Notes under the pieces: model-generated
What the model saw: only the letters and a program-made list of their open reading frames with translations
The model's database searches: none
What the model was told of the DNA's origin: nothing
Position numbers and translations under genes: made by a program
Assembly: GCF_002355515.1 (NCBI RefSeq)
Contig: NZ_AP014809.1
Location: 2,194,501 to 2,258,500, forward strand
Direction: 5' to 3'
Length of the DNA stretch: 64,000 bases
From: Methylorubrum populi
Lineage (GTDB): Bacteria > Pseudomonadota > Alphaproteobacteria > Rhizobiales > Beijerinckiaceae
In this document: positions 1-7,750 of the stretch, piece after piece
Numbering within the stretch: the stretch's first letter is position 1
Layout: every line of letters starts with the position of its first letter

Positions 1-212
1 CCGGAGAGATCGAGGCCCGACAGCGCCTTGTCGTGCAGGTCGATGGGCTTACCGTCCGCGGCCTGGATCATCGCCTCTACGTCGGCGCGGCTCATCTCGG
101 CCTTCGTCATGGCAGGCGAGGACATGTCGGCTCCGAGCAGCAGATCTTGTTCGGCCGCGGCGGGGCCGGCAGCGAAGACGGCGAGCATGAAGCTGAGGGC
201 TAAGCGGCGCAT
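1..212 (-). CDS. Pentapeptide-repeat exported protein (partial, runs off left edge)
   Basis: Read directly from the minus strand: ATG at 212-210, with GGGAG about 9 bases upstream, and about 70 codons to the window edge. Residues 1-20 form a clear signal peptide (positive MRR, hydrophobic core, AAA cleavage end), so the product is probably periplasmic. The last visible residues (KALSGLDLSG) look like the beginning of A(D/N)LXX pentapeptide repeats, which fold into a right-handed beta helix in known families. The C-terminal part is outside the window, so repeat number and function are unknown. It is divergent from the Crp/Fnr gene across a 185-bp gap that contains a CRP-like dyad. Confidence 0.7.
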   Translation of the reverse strand, partial: MRRLALSFMLAVFAAGPAAAEQDLLLGADMSSPAMTKAEMSRADVEAMIQAADGKPIDLHDKALSGLDLS

Positions 213-301
213 CGGTTTACTCCCGGCGGGCGCCACGCATGGCGGGCACCCTTATCGTGTTCGTTGTGTCGCGATGCTATGCCGGGCCGCTGCACCCGGT
301 C

Positions 302-317
302 GGTGACCCAGGTCACA
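302..317. promoter_or_regulatory. CRP/Fnr-type operator dyad
   Basis: The sequence GGTGACCCAGGTCACA contains a perfect 6-bp inverted repeat (GTGACC / GGTCAC, spacer CA). It matches the CRP consensus TGTGA-N6-TCACA except at the first base. It lies between the divergent pentapeptide gene (start 212) and the Crp/Fnr gene (start 398), where a regulator could act on both. That the local Crp/Fnr protein binds here is an inference. Confidence 0.55.
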
Positions 318-397
318 CAAATCCGGCGCGGCGGGAGGAAAACGCAACGCGCGCCGGACGATCAACCCGTCGTCATGGCCGGGGGACCACGCCAGCC

Positions 398-1072
398 ATG
401 ACGGATGCCCAAAAGGTCGAGGGGTGGATCGACCGGTTTCCGCTTCTTCAAGCTCTCAGCCCGGCGCATCTTCAGATCGCTCGGGGAACCGTGCATTTCC
501 CGGTGCTGGATGCAGGCGCCATCGCCTACGAACTAAATGGCGAGTGTGCCAACTACCTGATGTGCCTGGAGGGACGCACGCGGATCTTCCGGATGTCGGA
601 GGGCGGACGCGAGGTGCTGATCTACAAGGTTGGCCCGGGCGGCACCTGCCCCCTCACCACTCAGTGTCTCCTGTCCGGCGGCACCTTTCCGGCGCAGAGC
701 GTGGCCGAGGAGCGGACCGAACTCGCGGCCCTGCCGGTCGGCACGTTCCAGCACCTGATCGGCGACAGCGCGGCGTTCCGCAGATTCGTCATGGATGACT
801 ACACGCGATTGATGTCCGGCCTGTTCACGCTGATCGACGAGGTCGCGTTCGCACCGCTAAAGCAGCGCCTCGCGCAACGCCTCCTCGCTGAAGCCGATCC
901 GCGGGGCGTCGCCGCGGTGACCCATCAAAAGCTCGCGGACGATGTCGGAAGCGTGCGCGAGGTGGTGAGCCGCATTCTGGCACAATGGGCCGAGGCGGGC
1001 CTGATCGAACTTCGTCGAGGCGCGGTCGAGATTGTTGACCGGACCCGCTTGGAGGCCGCCGGGCGGCGGTGA
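398..1072 (+). CDS. Crp/Fnr-family transcriptional regulator
   Basis: A 224-residue protein, the normal length for the family. The N-terminal half (about residues 10-120) has the cyclic-nucleotide-binding-like beta-barrel pattern (EGRTRIFRMSEGGREVLIYKVGPGG). The C-terminal part (about 150-215) is a Crp-type winged helix (THQKLADDVGSVREVVSRIL). ATG 398 was chosen because the open frame upstream to 239 reads as low-complexity noncoding translation and the domain begins at once after MTDAQKVEGWIDRFPLLQ. No four-cysteine Fnr N-terminus is seen, so an Fe-S oxygen sensor of the classic type is unlikely; the ligand is unknown. The dyad at 302-317 may be its operator. Confidence 0.88.
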   Translation: MTDAQKVEGWIDRFPLLQALSPAHLQIARGTVHFPVLDAGAIAYELNGECANYLMCLEGRTRIFRMSEGGREVLIYKVGPGGTCPLTTQCLLSGGTFPAQSVAEERTELAALPVGTFQHLIGDSAAFRRFVMDDYTRLMSGLFTLIDEVAFAPLKQRLAQRLLAEADPRGVAAVTHQKLADDVGSVREVVSRILAQWAEAGLIELRRGAVEIVDRTRLEAAGRR

Positions 1073-1355
1073 CTGGCGGCGTGCTGGTGTCCATTTTTGA
1101 GGCCGACGCCAATCGAGCTTTACGACTGGGTTGGTTCGGTAGGGCCTTGTCTGCTCTTTTTGGCAAGCCCTCCCCAGAGCAGACAGGCCACTACTGGCCA
1201 GAAGTTGCCGAACCGGGTCCATTGAACTGCCTGGAAGCGGACATTCCGACCGTCTGCAATGGGTCAGGAGTTCGCTCCCAGTCTTGACGAGATGGCGGCC
1301 TCGCTGGGCGACGCGGCATAGACGAGGCGTCAACCGCGGTGCGGTAGGACATGCC

Positions 1356-1943
1356 ATGCCGATCATCCGCCGCGTCATCTACGCCAACCTCAGCTATGAT
1401 TTGAAAAGGAAGCTCGATGAGAGGAATCTCGAACGCAGGAGGCAGCGCCTCAGGCCGGAGAAGCCTCCAGGTCGGCAGCTATTTGTCGAGATGCTGGAGG
1501 GGCACACGCTCCCCTGGCTCCCCCTGTTCCAGGTCGCTCCGCTGGCCCAACACTTCCGGGAGATCATCGCGAAGGAACGCGACCTCCTGATCAAGGAAGT
1601 CCGACTGGAACGCGACCGTGACCCGGAGGCAATTATTATCAAGCTGCCGCAGCGCTTCGTAAATGCATGGCAGGGGCTGCAAATCCCGAGCCGAGGCGAA
1701 CACTCGTTCACTCGAAGATGTCACGTGCCGACCTACTCCAGCGACTGGTTCGGCATGTCGCGGGACAGAACCTGGGTCACCAGCAAGCTCCACGATCCAC
1801 CCGAGCTGGAGGACGTTCGGGCCCTTTCGCTATACGTAAACCAACTGGCCGGCCTCGACGAGAACGGCGTCCCGCCTCGCCGGCCGCGACAGCGACCCAT
1901 TCCCGATGACGACGTCGAGGCCCTGGGTGACCTCGCGCCCTAG
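1356..1943 (+). CDS. Hypothetical protein
   Basis: A 195-residue protein starting MPIIRRVIYANLSYDLKRKL. It is basic and rich in charged residues in the first third (a likely helix, residues 10-35), has a central KERDLLIKEVRLERDRDPEAI stretch, and ends in a proline/arginine-rich then acidic tail. No known domain was recognised. The upstream frame to 1284 is open, but the ATG at 1356 gives a natural N-terminus. The 283 bases between the Crp/Fnr gene and this one hold only weak reading frames. Accessory location suggests mobile-element cargo. Confidence 0.5.
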   Translation: MPIIRRVIYANLSYDLKRKLDERNLERRRQRLRPEKPPGRQLFVEMLEGHTLPWLPLFQVAPLAQHFREIIAKERDLLIKEVRLERDRDPEAIIIKLPQRFVNAWQGLQIPSRGEHSFTRRCHVPTYSSDWFGMSRDRTWVTSKLHDPPELEDVRALSLYVNQLAGLDENGVPPRRPRQRPIPDDDVEALGDLAP

Positions 1944-2191
1944 CTGCCGCGCAGCCAAGCCTTGTTCTGCCGGCACGCGGTTGCGAGTTGGCCGTCGAAG
2001 GACCCCTGCAGCCGGGCGCGCAGCTCGCGGCATTCAGCCACCAGGAACGCTAGGGGGCCCCGGAATAGTTCGGATGCGACGCGATCACGAGGCGCCTTGC
2101 GAGCGCAACGAACCGAGCGAGCCGACAGGCCCGTGCGGCCGGCGGGCTCGCCGGGGCCCCACCCGCGAAGTCGCCCGCAGTACATCGTCAT
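1940..2191 (-). CDS. Possible small hypothetical protein
   Basis: An 83-codon minus-strand frame. The last 50 residues (from APRDRVASELFRG to NKAWLRGS) have a believable protein composition, with an amphipathic ECRELRARLQ helix, while the N-terminal third resembles random GC-rich translation. It may be the end of a decayed gene whose 5' part was lost. The rest of 1944-2300 shows nothing else that can be supported. Confidence 0.25.
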   Translation of the reverse strand: MTMYCGRLRGWGPGEPAGRTGLSARSVRCARKAPRDRVASELFRGPLAFLVAECRELRARLQGSFDGQLATACRQNKAWLRGS

Positions 2192-2300
2192 CCCGAGCGC
2201 CCGGCATTCGGCTGGGTTTCCCCGCCCGGATAGGATCCGAAGGACGCGGAACTGCGCCCGTCACGCGCACCCTCAGGGCTTGGCCGGTACTCTGGCTTAG

Positions 2301-2896
2301 CTATCGCAACCGGTCGCGCAGCGCGTTCCGGTCGATCCAGCCATCCTCCATGGCAGATACCACCAGCATGACGACGACGATCGCGGTGGTGTGGCTCTCC
2401 GCGCGCCAGTAGGCGGTCACGGCCTTCGCGAGAGGCTCATCGGCGAGCGCCTTGTAATCCGCATCATCCAGGAAGCCGTAGAGCTTGGCCGTCAAGCCAA
2501 TCGCGATTTTCCGATGACGCCGAGGAACTTGCGATTCGTCGACAGGGAGAAGCCGTAGGAGATGCCGGCATACGCCGCCACGACGACGTAGAGCCATGCG
2601 AACTCTGCACTGCCGGCATTGCCTTTGGCACCGTCGACGGCGAGAACCTCGATCGCCGCGGTTGCCCTGGCCATCAGCCCTTCCGGCGGGGGATGGTCGC
2701 CCAAGCCTACAGGCACGAGGATCTTGTGGATAACCGATCTTCCTTGTGTCACGCCCGAACCTGGACCGAGGGCCATTAGGAGCGCGATATTGCCTCGCTG
2801 ACTGGATTTAAGGTTATTTGGCCCGTTGCGCCAACGGCTCCGACTTTGAGGCTGGCGGGCGGCTCCTCGCCCGTCCCGAGCGCATGAAAAAGCCAT
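2301..2896 (-). pseudogene. Frameshifted small membrane-protein gene
   Basis: Two overlapping minus-strand frames read as one protein. The first (2492-2896) contains a hydrophobic segment EFAWLYVVVAAYAGISYG and ends in NRKFLGVIGKSRLA. The second (stop at 2301) picks up with KIAIGLTAKLYGFLDDADYKALADEPLAK, contains a second hydrophobic stretch (TTAIVVVMLVVSAM) and ends NALRDRLR. Moving between frames needs one extra A in the run GGAAAATC near 2509, so a one-base deletion (or a homopolymer sequencing error) is the simplest reading. Start uncertain; the ATG near 2777 is an alternative. Function unknown. Confidence 0.5.
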
Positions 2897-3026
2897 CCCC
2901 TAGCAAATGCCACATCCTCTGCTTTCACCAGGCCAGCTTGCTTGAACACAACCATGGTTCGCCGCCTGGACATTTCAACTAACTGGCAACAGGCTCGCCA
3001 TCACTTGTAGATCACTTGGGATTTGC

Positions 3027-3464
3027 GTGATGTCGAAGCGGAGCCGGTATGACTTGGGCGCGATCATGCGCCGGTCGTGGTCTTTGGCGAGAGAGGCGGC
3101 GACAACAATCGGCGATGGGGCGCGGGCTCATCTTGCTGGTGCGATGCGCCGCGCCTGGGCTGATGCTAAGGCGGCTGTCGCGCAAGAGACCGAAAAAGCT
3201 TGCCTGACATCCGACGATCTAATCGGTCATGAGGAAGACTACCAGGGTAGGCTACTAAAGTATGTCGGCATCAAGCCGTGGTCCTCTAAGGATGGCTACG
3301 ACAAACGCGACTACATCGTTTGCGAAGTCAACGGCCGTCTCAAAGACAAAAATTTGATGTACTTTCACAGGTCCGGCCAAGTTGATCTCTTTCACTTTGA
3401 GGTTGACACCCCTTATGGAAAAATTTGGTGCCACGACAACATTGAGTCTGAACTTCTCGCCTGA
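3027..3464 (+). CDS. Hypothetical protein with amphipathic N-terminal helix
   Basis: A 145-residue protein. The N-terminal 55 residues (LGAIMRRSWSLAREAA ... MRRAWADAKAAVAQE) form an alanine/arginine-rich amphipathic helical region of a kind often seen on small mobile-element proteins. The C-terminal half (residues 60-145) is different: acidic and aromatic, with lower-GC codons than its neighbours, ending WCHDNIESELLA. The local drop in GC suggests separate acquisition. No domain recognised. The second ATG (MSKRSR, 3030) could also be the start. Confidence 0.55.
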   Translation: MMSKRSRYDLGAIMRRSWSLAREAATTIGDGARAHLAGAMRRAWADAKAAVAQETEKACLTSDDLIGHEEDYQGRLLKYVGIKPWSSKDGYDKRDYIVCEVNGRLKDKNLMYFHRSGQVDLFHFEVDTPYGKIWCHDNIESELLA

Positions 3465-3564
3465 GGTGACAAGCGCCAGGTATCGGCATCCCGGCCCCGA
3501 GAAGAGGGCGGCCTAAGCCCCTAGCGGTCTGCCTGTACGGAACGACCGTGTGACCCCGCCCCGT

Positions 3565-3877
3565 CTAGTCGTAGTCAATGCTAACCCCGCGGGCCCATTG
3601 GAGGATGATGAGGTTGCTCGCCGTACCCGATGTCTCGCGGGTGCCGTAGCGGCCGCGGCCTTGCAGGAGGATGCGGGGGCCAGGCTCCATGGTGAGCCAG
3701 GCGCAGGCCCCCGGGCAGTTTTAAGGCTAAGGCGTCTGCAACTCGCGTGAGGCTGCCGTGGCCCACGCGGTCTCTGGCGGGCACATCCTCGCTCGACGGG
3801 AGACGGGTGAGGCGACGCCGGCATCGGGGGGTAGCGTTGGGCAAGCGGGCAGCCCTACCATGCAACGGACAACACAC
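3565..3877 (-). pseudogene. Frameshifted remnant of an unknown gene
   Basis: The 3' portion on the minus strand reads as a convincing protein end: NCPGACAWLTMEPGPRILLQ, then RGRYGTRETSGTASNLIILQ, then WARGVSIDYD and stop TAG at 3567-3565. Just upstream in that frame there are stops (TAG, TAA), but a neighbouring frame carries plausible protein (VGHGSLTRVADALALK). The two can be joined by a one-base shift at the TTAAAAC run near 3720. The start cannot be fixed. Not recognised; seen as one of three adjacent broken minus-strand genes. Confidence 0.4.
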
Positions 3878-3882
3878 CGGGG

Positions 3883-4414
3883 TCAGCGGGCCGGCACGGC
3901 CGCGGTGCGCAGGTTGGGCGAAGGGGCCGCCGTTTTCACGAGGTCGGTATCATCGTCCCCGAAGGCAGCCTTGCGCAGCCCGATCGCCTCGGCGAGCTGG
4001 TAGGCCCGCCTCGGGCTGGTATCGCAATCGTGGTCGCCTTCGAGGAAGCGCCGGTGCTCCCCCGGCGCGCCAGGTCGCCAGGGATCGATGGACGTCTTCG
4101 GATCGGACGCCCATCCGGCAGATCCGGGCCCGAGACATGTCGAGGAGGACCTGCTTTTCGGAGAGGTAGCTGGCCGCACAATCGGTGCGGACGGCACGCT
4201 TGCGGACGCCGATACCCGGCTTATCCGAGCCGTAGAGGATGTCCTCCGCGATGGAGGAGACGCTGTACATCTGGCAGACCCCCGGGGCGCAAAGGACCGA
4301 ATCGTTGTTTTCGCGCCACGCGATAGAGAAGGTGCCATCAAAAGCGACAGTGTCCAGACGGACTAGGCCGAAGGAGGCAAACGCGCGACCACGGCCAAGG
4401 TTCCGCAGCGTCTA
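3883..4414 (-). pseudogene. Frameshifted remnant of an unknown gene
   Basis: Directly after the rep stop codon the same minus-strand frame stays open and reads like real protein (LDTVAFDGTFSIAWRENNDS ... MYSVSSIAEDILYGSDKPGI) but has no ATG/GTG/TTG before position 4270. Near 4075 protein-like coding moves to another frame (GEHRRFLEGDHDCDTSPRRA ... GLRKAAFGDDDTDL) ending at 3883. It therefore looks 5'-truncated and frameshifted. No family recognised. Confidence 0.4.
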
Positions 4415-6427
4415 GTCATCCTTCGGCTCGGGTGCCGCGCGGTAGATCCCGTCTCGATCCTTGACCGTGGCCACGAACAGCGGCGTACCGTACATCTCGC
4501 GCTGCTTCTGCTCGAACGTGCGCGGCACCCCGCGCTGGAAGCGGTCGCCGATCCGTGCGGCCCGCTCCTCCCACTCCGACCGGATCTTCTGCACTCGACG
4601 CATGATGAAATCCCGGTCGCGCAGGAGGGCGGCCTTCGGGTCGGCAGCGAGCCCGTTCTGCACCGGCACCGTCAGGGTTAGGCCGAGGAACGTGACCATG
4701 CCCTCGGCCAGGTCCGCGTCGACGAAGGGCGGGACCTTCGTGGCGACGGGGTCCTCGTGCGGTTGCCGGGGCATGTCGAACTTCTCCGCTAGCCAGCGCA
4801 GGTTCTTGCGGTACTCGCCCCCCATGGCCTCGTCCGCTCGGGCGAAGATCGGGAACTGGCGATCGAGGTCCTCGTCGAGGAGCAGCTTGGCCTTCGCGGC
4901 CGCGTGAAGGCGCGGGAACTCGGAGGCGGGCTGCCAGTACCACCACAACTTCCTGGCCTCGGCCTTCGCCTCGTCGGTCGCGAGCAGGGCGACGAGCGCG
5001 GCGTCAGGCGTCGGCGCGGCGGGCGCGGGCGCCGGGGCGACAGGGGGAACGACGGGGGTGGGAGCGGTCATCGGTCGCGAATCGGTCATCGTGTTTTTCG
5101 GGGTCGCGGGCGGCAGCGTGCCCTCGGCCCGCGCATGCCTCAACGCCCGGCGCCGCTCGGCGCGCGCGGCTCGGAAGCGCAGGATCCTGGCCCTCTCGGC
5201 CGCCGCGAGGATCCGGATGGGCTCGTGGCTGGCAGAGGCGTCGAGCCGGACCTGCAGGTCGGGGGTCTCGACCTCGGCCATGACGAAGGCCCAGAACGCC
5301 CGGTCGGCTCCGTCCCGTGCGATCGCGTCGAGCAGCCTCTGCCCCCGGTAGGTGCCCGTCTCGTAGCTCGGCGTCAGGGCGGTGCCCGTGAGCGCCTCGT
5401 CCAAGGCGGCGAGCCAGAGCCGTCGCCAGGCATGCATCTCGGACGCCAAGGCGGCCTCGGGCCGACGGCGCGATCCCGCCTTCGGCTGGGTCACCCGCCG
5501 GGATGGGATCGCCGACCCGAGCTTCACCAGCGTCGCCACCTTCAGCTGGAAGGAGGGCTCATCCGGGTGGGCCTGCAGGAACGACAGGTCACCCCTGTCC
5601 AGGAGCCGCGCGGCCGCCGTCCGCATTTCCGGCGGGCGCAGGCGCACCGAGAACGCCACGGCGACGTTGTGCCCGCGCTCATCCTTGGCCTCCTCGGCCT
5701 CTACCTTGAAGGCCGTCACGTGGTTGGCGAGGTCGGCGAGGGCGGGCTTCAGGTAGCGGATCCGGAGCGGCCCCATCCGGATCGGGGCGGGCATGCCGAG
5801 GATCTCGCCGAGCTCGGCGACCGGGATCGTCACCACGTGGGGCCGCGCGTCTGGCATGAAGCGGACCCGCTCGGCGGCGAGGCGGCCGACGAGATGACGG
5901 TAGAGCAGCGCGCCGCTCTTCGTCGCGAGGCCGGCGAGGACGGCGAGGTCGAGGTAGCCGTAGAGCCCCTGCCGCAGCAGCGGCGGCACCCACTCAGGCA
6001 GCGAGCAGCGGAACGCGTCGCCTATCGCCAGGTCCTGCCGCTCGCCCCCGAAGAGCCTCACGAGGCTGTCGGAGAGCTCGCGCGGCTGCACGGGACGGCC
6101 GCGCCCGCTCATCGCCACCAGGGCGGGGCGGACCGGGATCGCCGGCTCGTGGACCTGCGCCGGCAGGCCGTCGGGGTGCACCGCGATCGCGTAGGAGACG
6201 ATCCACTCCCACAGCGCCACGTCCCGCGCTCCGAGCCTCGGGATGGCACAGAGGCGGCGGTCGAGGAGGTAGGCGACCGGACGCGGCACGGAGGGGGCAA
6301 CGGCGGCGAAGGCTTGGGGCGAGGCGGTCGCCTGCCCAAGGTCGCCGCGCACGCCCGGGACGAAGGGCGCTCGCCGGGCGCGGGCGGACGGGGCGGAGGT
6401 CGCGGAGGGCTTGGTCGAGGCGGCCAT
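4412..6427 (-). CDS. Rep_3-like replication initiator protein
   Basis: A 671-residue protein when started at ATG 6427 (MAASTKPSATS). The open frame extends 19 codons further, but an iteron-like repeat sits there. Residues about 150-280 look like the Rep_3 winged-helix initiator: a helix pattern YGYLDLAVLAGLATKSGALL then YRHL, followed by TIPVAELGEILGMP and MGPLRIRYLKPALADLANHV, closely paralleling RepB/Rep_3 layouts. A proline/alanine-rich linker (about 450-480) leads to a second, unrecognised C-terminal domain with a W-rich start (KLWWYWQPASEF). The adjacent 6428-6828 gap has origin-like repeats. Rep_3 proteins bind iterons to start plasmid replication; the assignment rests on pattern, not on a search. 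Long antisense frames over this gene are shadows. Confidence 0.6.
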   Translation of the reverse strand: MAASTKPSATSAPSARARRAPFVPGVRGDLGQATASPQAFAAVAPSVPRPVAYLLDRRLCAIPRLGARDVALWEWIVSYAIAVHPDGLPAQVHEPAIPVRPALVAMSGRGRPVQPRELSDSLVRLFGGERQDLAIGDAFRCSLPEWVPPLLRQGLYGYLDLAVLAGLATKSGALLYRHLVGRLAAERVRFMPDARPHVVTIPVAELGEILGMPAPIRMGPLRIRYLKPALADLANHVTAFKVEAEEAKDERGHNVAVAFSVRLRPPEMRTAAARLLDRGDLSFLQAHPDEPSFQLKVATLVKLGSAIPSRRVTQPKAGSRRRPEAALASEMHAWRRLWLAALDEALTGTALTPSYETGTYRGQRLLDAIARDGADRAFWAFVMAEVETPDLQVRLDASASHEPIRILAAAERARILRFRAARAERRRALRHARAEGTLPPATPKNTMTDSRPMTAPTPVVPPVAPAPAPAAPTPDAALVALLATDEAKAEARKLWWYWQPASEFPRLHAAAKAKLLLDEDLDRQFPIFARADEAMGGEYRKNLRWLAEKFDMPRQPHEDPVATKVPPFVDADLAEGMVTFLGLTLTVPVQNGLAADPKAALLRDRDFIMRRVQKIRSEWEERAARIGDRFQRGVPRTFEQKQREMYGTPLFVATVKDRDGIYRAAPEPKDD

Positions 6428-6437
6428 GGCTATCGCT

Positions 6438-6461
6438 TGCAGATTTTCACCACCCGAGGGT
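6438..6461 (+). repeat. Iteron-like repeat, copy 1 (upstream of rep)
   Basis: The 24-bp element begins TGCAGATTTTCA and ends CCCGAGGGT. It matches copy 2 at 6707-6730 at 19 of 24 positions in the same orientation. It lies 11 bases upstream of the rep ATG and so covers its ribosome-binding region, where initiator binding could autoregulate rep. Confidence 0.55.
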
Positions 6462-6547
6462 ACCACCCGGCGTGGCAGGAACAAGCCCCTTCCCCTCTGC
6501 GAAGGCGGCTCCGGACGGGCTCGGGACGGAGGCTCAGACGGTCCTCT

Positions 6548-6633
6548 AATACTAATCTATAGAACCTGGCGGGGGGCGGAGAGGGCGGGGAGCCCGGCCG
6601 GTGCGGGTGAGGATGGTCTCATCGATTAGTATT
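6548..6633. repeat. Inverted repeat in AT-rich patches of the origin region
   Basis: AATACTAATC (6548-6557) and GATTAGTATT (6624-6633) are perfect inverted copies 66 bases apart. They are almost the only AT-rich words in the region. They could be initiator half-sites or part of the melting region; which one is not decidable from sequence. Confidence 0.55.
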
Positions 6634-6706
6634 GTAGCGCGAAATCACACCTGCCCCGGACCCTTCCGTAGAGGGGAATGGCGCTGGGAATGGCGGGTGA
6701 AGGTGG

Positions 6707-6730
6707 TGCAAATCTTCATGCCCCGAGGGT
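6707..6730 (+). repeat. Iteron-like repeat, copy 2
   Basis: TGCAAATCTTCA ... CCCGAGGGT matches copy 1 at 19 of 24 positions. Shorter related words (GATCTTCAC near 6747, GGTGAAGGT near 6770) follow, consistent with more degenerate binding sites. Confidence 0.5.
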
Positions 6731-6828
6731 CGATCCCGTGGTGAGGATCTTCACGTCGTCGGCAGGGGTGGTGAAGGTCTGAGCGCCCCGACCTCGATCC
6801 TTGCGTCCTGGGGAGCGACACTCCTGGC

Positions 6829-7194
6829 ATGACCGAGACCGCCTTCGCCCCCGCCTTGACCCGCAAGCGCACGCCCGGCCAGCTCGCTATCCTGCAGCGG
6901 ATGGAGGCCGACGCGCGCAAGCGCGAGGACGCCGAGCGGAAGCGGAAGGAACGGGCCGAGCGCAAGGCTAGCGGCCTTCCGGATCCGAGGGAGCTCGACC
7001 GGGCGCTGGTCGACGCGATCCGTGACGCGCCCCTGACCGGGGCCCGCGGGCCCGGGGGCCGGACGCATCCCAACGCCGTCCACGTCGAGGGCATCGTCCG
7101 CCGGGCCGCCCATGCCTTGCAGCGCCGGGGCTATGTGCCCGCCGCCACCGTCCCGGCTCTCGTCGCCCGCATCTCGCGCGACACCGTCGGCTAG
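6829..7194 (+). CDS. Hypothetical protein next to the origin
   Basis: A 121-residue protein starting MTETAFAPALTRKRTPGQLA. Residues 20-50 form a highly charged helix (ADARKREDAERKRKERAERK), likely coiled-coil or nucleic-acid-binding. The C-terminal half (DPRELDRALVDAIRDAPLTG to ALVARISRDTVG) is predicted helical. No family recognised. Its place beside the putative origin and opposite the initiator suggests a role in replication or its control, which is inference only. Confidence 0.5.
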   Translation: MTETAFAPALTRKRTPGQLAILQRMEADARKREDAERKRKERAERKASGLPDPRELDRALVDAIRDAPLTGARGPGGRTHPNAVHVEGIVRRAAHALQRRGYVPAATVPALVARISRDTVG

Positions 7195-7353
7195 CCCGCC
7201 GGTCCCCGGGGAGGGACCGCGTCCGCTCCCGGCCCGGCGGTGTGTTGTCCGTCGCACGGCCGCCTCCGAGCCTGCCCCTCGCTGGAACCGACTTGGCGCC
7301 CGGGATGGACCATCCGCCCGGGCGCCCCTTCCGGCAGGCGATGGAGCGACCCC

Positions 7354-7551
7354 GTGGGCTACCGAAACACTCCCGTCATCGTGCGGCCCTCCGACCTGAG
7401 GGGCGAGCACGTCCCGCAGGCGGTCGCGCAGGCCGTCAGGCACGGCACGGCGCGCTTGGTCGGCTTCGATCCGGGCGAGGATCCCCGCGCCATGCTGCGC
7501 GCCCGCCGCGAGACGTCGGCGACGTCCCGGCCGGCGCGCGTCGAGGCGTGA
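7354..7551 (+). CDS. Small hypothetical protein
   Basis: A 65-residue protein from GTG 7354, preceded by GGAG at 7343-7346 with good spacing. It reads VGYRNTPVIVRPSDLRGEHV then PQAVAQAVRHGTARLVGFDP. The compact, protein-like composition supports coding; the open frame upstream (to 7240) does not look like protein. Unknown function. Confidence 0.45.
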   Translation: MGYRNTPVIVRPSDLRGEHVPQAVAQAVRHGTARLVGFDPGEDPRAMLRARRETSATSRPARVEA

Positions 7552-7650
7552 TCCGGGCCGGGGAGGCCCGGGGGCGGGTCCCTCCCCGGGGGGGTCAAGG
7601 CCTTCAGGTCATGCGGTCAAGGCTCCGGCGGCTCACACAAGTTCGGTTTG

Positions 7651-7750
7651 GGTACGCACCCCGCGTACCTCGTGCAGTTTCAGGGACTTACAGGTGCGCA
7701 CCGACGATCCGTTGAGGTACGCAGCGATCGAGATCGTCGAGGTGCGCACC
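7651..7750. repeat. Clustered GGTRCGCACC motifs at the start of the ParB-like gene
   Basis: GGTACGCACC (7651), GGTGCGCACC (7693), GGTACGCAGC (7716) and GGTGCGCACC (7741) lie within 100 bases. An inverse GCGTACC at 7663-7669 forms a 7-bp dyad with the first. GGTGCGCACC is itself a perfect palindrome. The cluster straddles the GTG start at 7694. It looks like a set of binding sites, perhaps for the ParB-like protein or another element regulator. Confidence 0.45.

Larger units (their letters stand above)
6428..6828. other. Putative origin of replication and rep control region
   Basis: About 400 bases without a convincing gene, between the rep start and the + strand gene at 6829. It contains a 24-bp imperfect direct repeat (6438-6461 and 6707-6730), a 10-bp inverted repeat in short AT-rich patches (6548-6633) within otherwise very GC-rich DNA, and further partial copies of GGTGAAG / ATCTTCA near 6736-6780. 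This is the layout expected of an iteron-type oriV. Function is inferred from position and repeats. Confidence 0.45.

Noticed and set aside
1069..1287. 72-codon plus-strand frame after the Crp/Fnr gene
   Set aside because: Starts at the end of the previous gene, no ribosome-binding site, no recognisable pattern; too weak to call.
2500..2520. Programmed -1 frameshift at GGAAAATC
   Set aside because: The heptamer is not a canonical X-XXY-YYZ slippery site and neighbouring genes are also broken, so decay or sequencing error is simpler.
4904..6562. 552-codon plus-strand frame antisense to the rep gene
   Set aside because: Composition is Arg/Gly/Glu/Pro-rich shadow translation; the opposite strand has a coherent protein with domain patterns.
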